Shown: positions 6,675 through 6,865 of the stretch, piece after piece | Layout: each line of letters starts with the position of its first letter | Position numbering within the stretch: the first letter of the stretch is position 1 | DNA from: JBCCWR01 sp039193385 | Lineage (GTDB): Bacteria; Verrucomicrobiota; Verrucomicrobiia; Methylacidiphilales; JBCCWR01 | Length of the DNA: 6,865 bases | Direction: 5' to 3' | NCBI GenBank assembly: GCA_039193385.1 | Contig: JBCCWR010000121.1 | Coordinates: 1 to 6,865 of the forward strand | Made by a program: the position numbers and the translations under genes | Notes under the pieces: generated by a model | Seen by the model: the letters and a program-made list of their open reading frames with translations, nothing else | The model's database searches: none | What the model was told of the DNA's origin: nothing

Positions 6675-6865
6675 TCAAAAAAGTTTGATACCAAATTTAA
6701 GTAAGATCCATAGCAGTAGACCATAAAGGATGATGGTAACTAGAGTTGCTAAAATCATACTCAGTAAAAAATCAAATCTTTGCAGACAGAACGGAAGTGC
6801 AACAAAAAAACCCAGAGAGGGTAACACAAGCCAGAATACGCCATAAGAAAACTCGCTGATCTTGG
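6675..6865 (-). CDS. Membrane protein of unknown family, C-terminal 62 residues (cut by the window edge)
   Basis: One minus-strand frame is open from the right edge to a TGA at 6675-6677. Its 62 residues contain two strongly hydrophobic runs, about residues 9-28 (including FWLVLPSLGFFVALPF) and 33-57 (including LLSMILATLVTIILYGLLLW), separated by LQRFDF, and end in KFGIKLF. This is the profile of the last two transmembrane helices of an integral membrane protein. It is not enough to name a family. The gap to the sulfatase start is 28 bp on the same strand, so the two are probably one transcript. No start codon is needed inside the window because the gene continues to the right. Confidence 0.65.
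   Translation of the reverse strand, partial: KISEFSYGVFWLVLPSLGFFVALPFCLQRFDFLLSMILATLVTIILYGLLLWILLKFGIKLF

Noticed and set aside
6647..6724. Upstream ATG at 6724 as the sulfatase start, giving 615 residues
   Set aside because: It would place 26 extra residues before a normal signal peptide and overlap the end of the upstream membrane-protein gene in another frame.

Overview
The window carries two complete genes and two genes cut by its edges. The organism looks like a member of the Verrucomicrobiota or a relative in the PVC group (Planctomycetes, Lentisphaerae). The reasons are a secreted formylglycine sulfatase with a C-terminal beta-rich extension, which I recall as common in those groups, moderate G+C, and weak or absent Shine-Dalgarno sequences at both complete genes. 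This is an inference; there is no rRNA or other phylogenetic marker here.

Layout. Bases 1-141 (+) are the C-terminal end of a RelE/ParE-family toxin whose start, and probably its antitoxin, lie to the left. Bases 142-581 are a non-coding stretch that ends in three copies of a 9-bp direct repeat (490-526) shortly before the next gene. Bases 582-4763 (+) encode a 1393-residue inner-membrane protein of unknown function. Bases 4764-4876 separate it from a convergent gene and hold a hairpin terminator candidate (4796-4819). Bases 4877-6646 (-) encode a 589-residue exported type I sulfatase. Only 28 bp upstream of the sulfatase, on the same strand, is the C-terminal end (6675-6865) of a membrane protein that runs off the right edge, so the two are probably co-transcribed.

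Most notable point. The 1393-residue protein reads as a tandem duplication. Each half has an export signal, a large beta-rich periplasmic domain, a conserved ectodomain/membrane junction (LP..W..L.W.AG), four closely packed membrane helices, a periplasmic loop and one final helix ending in a basic cytoplasmic segment. Many short motifs align between the halves at a nearly constant offset of about 723-735 residues. The second half opens with its own methionine and a segment that looks like a signal peptide. I recognise no catalytic, nucleotide-binding or DNA-binding motif in it. I recall similar large unannotated membrane proteins in other Gram-negative bacteria, but could not check this.

Nothing links the toxin, the large membrane protein and the sulfatase into one pathway. 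The sulfatase and the partial membrane protein are the only likely operon. The large protein stands alone in its orientation and converges on them.
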